Positions 60,106-64,000 of a stretch of 64,000 nt of DNA are shown piece by piece (within the stretch, counting starts at the first letter, position 1; each line of letters starts with the position of its first letter). The position numbers and the translations under genes are program-made. Source of the DNA: Lysinimonas soli (GTDB taxonomy: Bacteria > Actinomycetota > Actinomycetes > Actinomycetales > Microbacteriaceae). The notes under the pieces were generated by a model that saw nothing but the letters and a program-made list of their open reading frames with translations, did no database searches and was not told where the DNA came from. The stretch lies in contig NZ_JBHSMG010000001.1 of assembly GCF_042655435.1 (NCBI RefSeq), positions 310,001-374,000 of the forward strand, given 5' to 3'.

Positions 60106-61188
60106 TCACCGGACGACGCGCAGCCGAAGCCAGGCGGCGAAGCCCTCGATCTGTTCGTGCACCGCGTCGCGCACGGACGGGGCGAAGGGCTCGTCCTGGT
60201 GCACCGCATTGACCGTGAAGGTGCCGGCCCTGCGGTCGGCGCGCGCATCGACCTTGCCGATGAGGCGCTCCCCGTGCAGGATCGGCAGCGCGAACGGCCC
60301 CCAGCGTCTCGTGGTCGCGGGCTTGTACATCTCCAACGCGTAGTCGAAGTCGAACAGCGAGGAGAGCCGCTCGCGGTCGAACACCAGTCGGTCGAAGGGC
60401 GACAGGATCGCCGTCCGGCCCTGGAACGGCCGGCCGATGGCGGCAGGATCGACCCGCCAGCGCCCGGGGACCCCGTCGATCTCGGCCGGTTCGCCCAGGT
60501 CCGCCATGGTGCGGTGCAGCTCGAAGGGCTGAGCGGACGCCCCCTCGCGTGCGACGCCCAGCGCGGCCAGCAGACGCTCGCCACGGATCCGTCGCGCCTC
60601 GTCCTCCGGCACCTCGACGGTGTCGGCCGGATAGACGTGTTCGGCGAGGTCCCAGACCCGCAACCGGCCCTCGTGCGCCACGACGGCGAGTTCGCCGCGC
60701 ATGTGCATCATCTCGAGCATCTGGGTCACGTTGCGGTCACGGGTCCACCCGCTCGACTCCCACGGCACGATCGCCTCGTCGGGGATGTCGCGCGAGGTCA
60801 ACGGCCCCTCGTCGGCGATGCGGTTCCGGATGCCGCGACGGAACGGTTCGTTGGCCTCGAGCCATGCGCCACCGCCGGCTCGTTCGGTCCAGCTGCGCAT
60901 CCCCGCGAGGAACAGCGGGAGGTCGCTCATCGCCCTCAGCATCCAACCGCGCTCGAACAACCGGCCGTCGGCCAGCGCCGTCCAGGTGTGGCCGGGGCGA
61001 TGTGCAGCCCCGAGCCTGGTCCAGGCGATGTGGTCGGCGGCGGGGGCGACGATGCCCGTCAGCTCGACGCGCAGCATCCCGAGATCGCGGACCATGGTCA
61101 GCAGATCGGCCGGACGTCGGTCGTCGAGCAGCGCCGCGCGCACCGCGATGCGCCGCGCCTCGTCGCGATCGAGCCGGTGGACTGTCAC
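60106..61188 (-). CDS. YcaQ-like winged-helix protein lacking the QxD motif
   Basis: A 360-residue member of the HTH_42/YcaQ family, second in this window. It keeps the C-terminal block ILSPFDRLVFDRERLSSLF and LPILHGERLIGKVDARAD, as in the protein at 37487-38707. The position of the catalytic QxD is RVE (residues 40-42, in GMLRVELTGI), so YcaQ-type glycosylase chemistry is doubtful. It may be a different glycosylase of the AlkZ-like branch, or a DNA-binding protein. TAGGGT lies 6 nt before GTG 61188. Confidence 0.8.
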   Translation of the reverse strand: MTVHRLDRDEARRIAVRAALLDDRRPADLLTMVRDLGMLRVELTGIVAPAADHIAWTRLGAAHRPGHTWTALADGRLFERGWMLRAMSDLPLFLAGMRSWTERAGGGAWLEANEPFRRGIRNRIADEGPLTSRDIPDEAIVPWESSGWTRDRNVTQMLEMMHMRGELAVVAHEGRLRVWDLAEHVYPADTVEVPEDEARRIRGERLLAALGVAREGASAQPFELHRTMADLGEPAEIDGVPGRWRVDPAAIGRPFQGRTAILSPFDRLVFDRERLSSLFDFDYALEMYKPATTRRWGPFALPILHGERLIGKVDARADRRAGTFTVNAVHQDEPFAPSVRDAVHEQIEGFAAWLRLRVVR

Positions 61189-61206
61189 AGCGCCACCCTA
61201 GAGCGC

Positions 61207-61269
61207 CGCCGAGAGTCCACCGAATGTCGTTTTCGCGAACGGATTCCGACCGCTTCTGGACTCTCGGCG
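61207..61269. repeat. 13-bp inverted repeat in a divergent promoter region
   Basis: CGCCGAGAGTCCA (61207-61219) and TGGACTCTCGGCG (61257-61269) are perfect inverted arms around a 37-nt loop. They sit between the -10-like hexamers of the divergent YcaQ-like and ispH genes. The outer GAGCGCCG sequence also begins the element at 12524. It may be a dispersed element, an operator pair or a cruciform site. Confidence 0.6.
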
Positions 61270-61308
61270 CAGAAAGCGGCCGCTCGGCCCGAACCGTAGA
61301 CTCGAGCC

Positions 61309-62427
61309 GTGGCCGGAATCACGAACGGCGCGCTCGGCGTCACGCTCGACCTGCCCCGTGTTCCCGCGGAGCGCGGGCGTCTCGTCGACCGTCCGGTCGC
61401 GGGCGAGAAGCACGTGCTGCTCGCCGCCCCGCGCGGCTACTGCGCCGGGGTCGACCGCGCCGTGGTCGCCGTCGAGAAGGCCCTGGACCGCTTCGGATCG
61501 CCGGTCTACGTGCGCAAGCAGATCGTCCACAACGTGCACGTGGTGAGCGAACTCGAGAAGCGCGGCGCGATCTTCGTGGACGAGGTCGACGAGGTGCCGA
61601 CCGGGTCGCACCTCGTGTTCAGCGCGCACGGCGTCTCGCCGATGGTCGTGCAGGCGGCAGCCGATCGCCAGCTGCTCGCGATCGACGCCACCTGCCCGCT
61701 CGTGACCAAGGTGCACCGCGAGGCGACCAGGTTCGCGGGGCAGGACAAGCACATCCTGCTGATCGGCCACACCGGCCACGAGGAGGTCGAGGGCACGATG
61801 GGTCACGCCCCCGATCGCACGACGCTCGTCACGAGCCCGGCGGATGCCGACACCATCGAGGTGGCCGATCCCGACAACCTGGTCTGGATCTCGCAGACCA
61901 CCCTCAGCGTCGACGAGACCATGGAGACCGTCCGCCGCCTCCGTGAGCGCTTCCCCGCGCTGCAGGATCCGCCGAGCGACGACATCTGTTACGCCACCCA
62001 GAACCGGCAGGTCGCGATCAAGAAGGTCGCACAGGATGCCGATCTGGTGATCGTCGTCGGCTCCGCGAACAGCTCGAACAGCGTGCGCCTCGTCGAGGTC
62101 GCCCTGGAGCACGGCGCGCGCGCGGCGCACCGCGTTGACTACGCGAGCGAGATCCAGCAGGAATGGCTCGACGGAGTGGTCTCGGTCGGCGTGACGAGCG
62201 GCGCGTCCGTGCCCGAGGTGCTCGTGCAGGAGGTGCTCGCCGATCTCGCGGATGCCGGCTACAGCACGGTCCACGAGGTGACGACGGCCGAGGAGGACCT
62301 GATGTTCTCGCTCCCCAAGGAATTGCGCACCGACGTGACGGGGGCGACGGACGACCGCGCACTGGGCGGCCGAACGTCCAGCGGCCCCGCGGTGGCCGGC
62401 ACCGCACGAGACGGCGGCCGACCGTGA
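61309..62427 (+). CDS. ispH: 4-hydroxy-3-methylbut-2-enyl diphosphate reductase
   Basis: A 372-residue iron-sulfur enzyme for the last MEP-pathway step, giving IPP and DMAPP. The three cluster Cys are Cys45 (PRGYCAGVDRAV), Cys129 (DATCPLVTKVH) and Cys227 (DDICYATQNRQ). HGVSP and HTGHEEVEGTMGH provide substrate His and Glu. TAGACT (61297-61302) ends 6 nt before the GTG. Its stop overlaps the DUF6264 start by GTGA. The product would feed uppS. Confidence 0.95.
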   Translation: MAGITNGALGVTLDLPRVPAERGRLVDRPVAGEKHVLLAAPRGYCAGVDRAVVAVEKALDRFGSPVYVRKQIVHNVHVVSELEKRGAIFVDEVDEVPTGSHLVFSAHGVSPMVVQAAADRQLLAIDATCPLVTKVHREATRFAGQDKHILLIGHTGHEEVEGTMGHAPDRTTLVTSPADADTIEVADPDNLVWISQTTLSVDETMETVRRLRERFPALQDPPSDDICYATQNRQVAIKKVAQDADLVIVVGSANSSNSVRLVEVALEHGARAAHRVDYASEIQQEWLDGVVSVGVTSGASVPEVLVQEVLADLADAGYSTVHEVTTAEEDLMFSLPKELRTDVTGATDDRALGGRTSSGPAVAGTARDGGRP

Positions 62428-62984
62428 CCGAGCCGGGCCGCGATCCTCGCCCCGCGCCCCAGTACGGCGAGTACGCCACCCCGGAGGAGGTCGCGGCGGC
62501 CCGCGGTCCGCTTCCCGTCGAGCACCCCGAGGAGCACGGCACCGTGGGGCCCTCGACCCTGGCGCAGCGCTTGAGCACGGCACCGCCGCCCCGCGGTGAC
62601 CGGGTGGCATCCCGTCGCCCCGCGGGACGCTGGAACGCGCCGATCACGGCCTTCCTGCTGACGCTCGGGGCGTGGTTCACGATCAGCTCGATCCCCGGAT
62701 TCCTGCGATTCGGCTCGGTGCTCAGCCAGGCTCTGGCGATGTACGGCATCACGGGGGTGAGCTTCGGCCCGGTCGCGCAGACGGCGGGGGTCGTGCTGCT
62801 GGTCGTGTCACTGTTGCTGCTGATCGGCGCCATCGGGCTGTCGGTGCTCATGATCCGGCGCGGACGCCGCTCGGTGTGGATCCCGCTGCTTGCGGGCATC
62901 CTGATGTTCCTCGCCTACCTCGTCACCATCTATCTCGTCGTGGCGAACACGCCCGGGGCGACCGACCTCCTGCAGAATCGCTGA
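62424..62984 (+). CDS. DUF6264-type membrane protein
   Basis: A 186-residue protein with a Pro/Arg-rich cytosolic N terminus (residues 1-75) and about four membrane helices (WNAPITAFLLTLGAWFTI start; AQTAGVVLLVVSLLLLIGAIG; VWIPLLAGILMFLAYLVTIYL). From memory it corresponds to the DUF6264 group found next to ispH in Microbacteriaceae; function is unknown. GTG 62424 overlaps the ispH stop. Confidence 0.7.
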   Translation: MTEPGRDPRPAPQYGEYATPEEVAAARGPLPVEHPEEHGTVGPSTLAQRLSTAPPPRGDRVASRRPAGRWNAPITAFLLTLGAWFTISSIPGFLRFGSVLSQALAMYGITGVSFGPVAQTAGVVLLVVSLLLLIGAIGLSVLMIRRGRRSVWIPLLAGILMFLAYLVTIYLVVANTPGATDLLQNR

Positions 62985-63003
62985 GGAGCCGGAAGGAGGC
63001 CAC

Positions 63004-64000
63004 GTGCGCGTCCCCGTGCTGCCCCGCGATGTCGCGGCCGGAATCATCACCGGCTCGGTGGCCATGCTCGGCTGGGCGATCGGCGCCGTCACCCTCGTGC
63101 TGGCGTTCCCGGTGCTCGTCGAGACGCTCGTTCGCGCGGGACGGGCCGCCGACATCCCACTGCCGGCCGCCCTGCTGCTGATCATGCTGGTGAGCCTCGG
63201 CCTCGTCGTGTGGCGGGAGCGCCCGTGGGCCGTCGCCGCCTACCTCGTCGTCGGCTTCGTGGCGAGCGTCAGCTACGAGCTGAACCTGCTGAGCGTTCTG
63301 CCGGGATCGATCGAGACCCAGGTCTATGTGTTGAATCGGCCGGCGGCCGCGCTCGTCCTCGTGGGCCTGGCGGCTCGGCGGCCGATCGTCGGAATCGCAT
63401 GGTCGACCCTCGGTTTCGTCGTCTCGACCCTCTCGACCGTCGTGGTGGCCGCGATCGCCGGCGTGCCGTTCCGCCCCGGCTACGCCCCCATTTTCGCGCT
63501 CGTGGTCTCGCTGGCGGCCTATCTGACCCTCTGGGGCGTGCAGGTTGCGCAACGGCGCCGGGTGCCGAACATCGAGGAGCTCGAAGCCGAGAATGCGCGG
63601 CTCAGTCGCGGTGAAGACCTGGCGCGTCGCACCACCGCGGCCGTGCACGACACCCTGTTGAACGATCTGTCCGTGGTGATGAACGCCCCGGACGAACTGG
63701 ATGCCCGCGCACGCGCGCGACTGGTCGAGGACCTCGAGACCCTGCGGGGGGCCGAGTGGCTGCAGGAGTCGTCCCGGCTCACGATGACCGACGAGCAGGA
63801 CACCCTGCTGCGCAACGAGGTCGGCAGGCTGATCAGCGAGTTCCAGTGGCGCGGTCTCAGCGTGCATGTCACAGGATCCGGCGACGGGATCTACCGCCTC
63901 GACCCTGCAGTGGCCACGGCCCTCGTCGAGGCGTTGCGGGCCGCGTTGGAGAACGTCGCGCGGCATTCCGGCGCCTCGGTCGCCGAGGTCGAACTGGTCT
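63004..64000 (+). CDS. Sensor histidine kinase, partial (runs off the window)
   Basis: The first 332 residues are present; the 3' end lies outside the window. About six membrane helices (residues 10-185) are followed by a short coiled coil (NIEELEAENARL) and the phosphoacceptor box AAVHDTLLNDL with His215. This is the His-Asp-Thr type of actinobacterial, NarL-partner-like kinases. The N box of the ATPase domain, RAALENVARHSGA, is near residue 315. AGGAGG lies 4 nt before the GTG. The response regulator would be expected just downstream. Confidence 0.83.
   Translation, partial: MRVPVLPRDVAAGIITGSVAMLGWAIGAVTLVLAFPVLVETLVRAGRAADIPLPAALLLIMLVSLGLVVWRERPWAVAAYLVVGFVASVSYELNLLSVLPGSIETQVYVLNRPAAALVLVGLAARRPIVGIAWSTLGFVVSTLSTVVVAAIAGVPFRPGYAPIFALVVSLAAYLTLWGVQVAQRRRVPNIEELEAENARLSRGEDLARRTTAAVHDTLLNDLSVVMNAPDELDARARARLVEDLETLRGAEWLQESSRLTMTDEQDTLLRNEVGRLISEFQWRGLSVHVTGSGDGIYRLDPAVATALVEALRAALENVARHSGASVAEVELV

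Overview
The window is a 64-kb piece of a high-GC actinobacterial chromosome. It is most likely from the family Microbacteriaceae: lineage-typical proteins are present (DUF7882, DUF6264, DUF4245, DUF4307, DUF501, an F420-dependent LLM oxidoreductase), a surface protein carries an LAXTG-type sorting signal, and many genes appear to be leaderless. Coding density is very high and no gene-free stretch exceeds about 220 bp. No prophage, IS element, CRISPR array or rRNA was seen. One tRNA gene is present.

Layout. (1) 1-13.7 kb: housekeeping block with rplY-pth, an autoregulated-looking MarR/GNAT regulator, mfd, a VOC protein, a CPBP protease, an MFS exporter, an AhpD-like protein, mazG-hisS-eno and a convergent LLM oxidoreductase. 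(2) 13.7-18.4 kb: septum-formation protein, DUF501 and a membrane-anchored subtilase in one overlapping operon, then a type II NADH dehydrogenase and a methyltransferase. (3) 18.4-23.4 kb: a short-variable-loop tRNA with anticodon UAA, a PD-(D/E)XK-like protein and a 1092-residue DUF11-type surface protein ending in LALTG. (4) 23.5-29.1 kb: acyltransferase plus acyl-CoA ligase, a run of small lineage-specific proteins (DUF7882, a degraded SDR, two hypotheticals) and a zinc alcohol dehydrogenase. (5) 29.2-35.1 kb: five co-directional genes joined by stop/start overlaps (TetR, MFS, PLP aldolase/racemase-fold enzyme, sugar-lactone oxidase-like flavoenzyme, GH1 glycosidase). This looks like a complete but unassigned catabolic cassette. 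(6) 35.1-38.7 kb: apt, lemA-htpX and a YcaQ-type glycosylase. (7) 38.8-44.9 kb: a phosphonate-use module, with a phosphonatase-like HAD diverging from an FAD oxidase and a four-gene ABC importer. Direct 11-nt repeats resembling a PHO box precede the importer. (8) 45-64 kb: AI-2E family protein, ilvA, greA, hemolysin III, uppS, a class V aminotransferase, phoH with a structured leader, an MFS protein, a prepilin-peptidase-like protein, an EEP nuclease, fumC, carbonic anhydrase, DUF4245, xseB-xseA, a second YcaQ-like protein lacking the QxD motif, ispH, DUF6264 and the start of a sensor histidine kinase cut by the window edge.

Recurrent theme: in about twenty genes a -10-like hexamer (NANNNT, often TAGACT, TAGCCT, TAGGGT, TAAGAT or CATGAT) ends 5-7 nt before the ATG/GTG, with no Shine-Dalgarno sequence. 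This is the expected geometry of leaderless transcripts, and it was used to choose several starts. All function calls come from reading the sequence and family knowledge; no database search was run.
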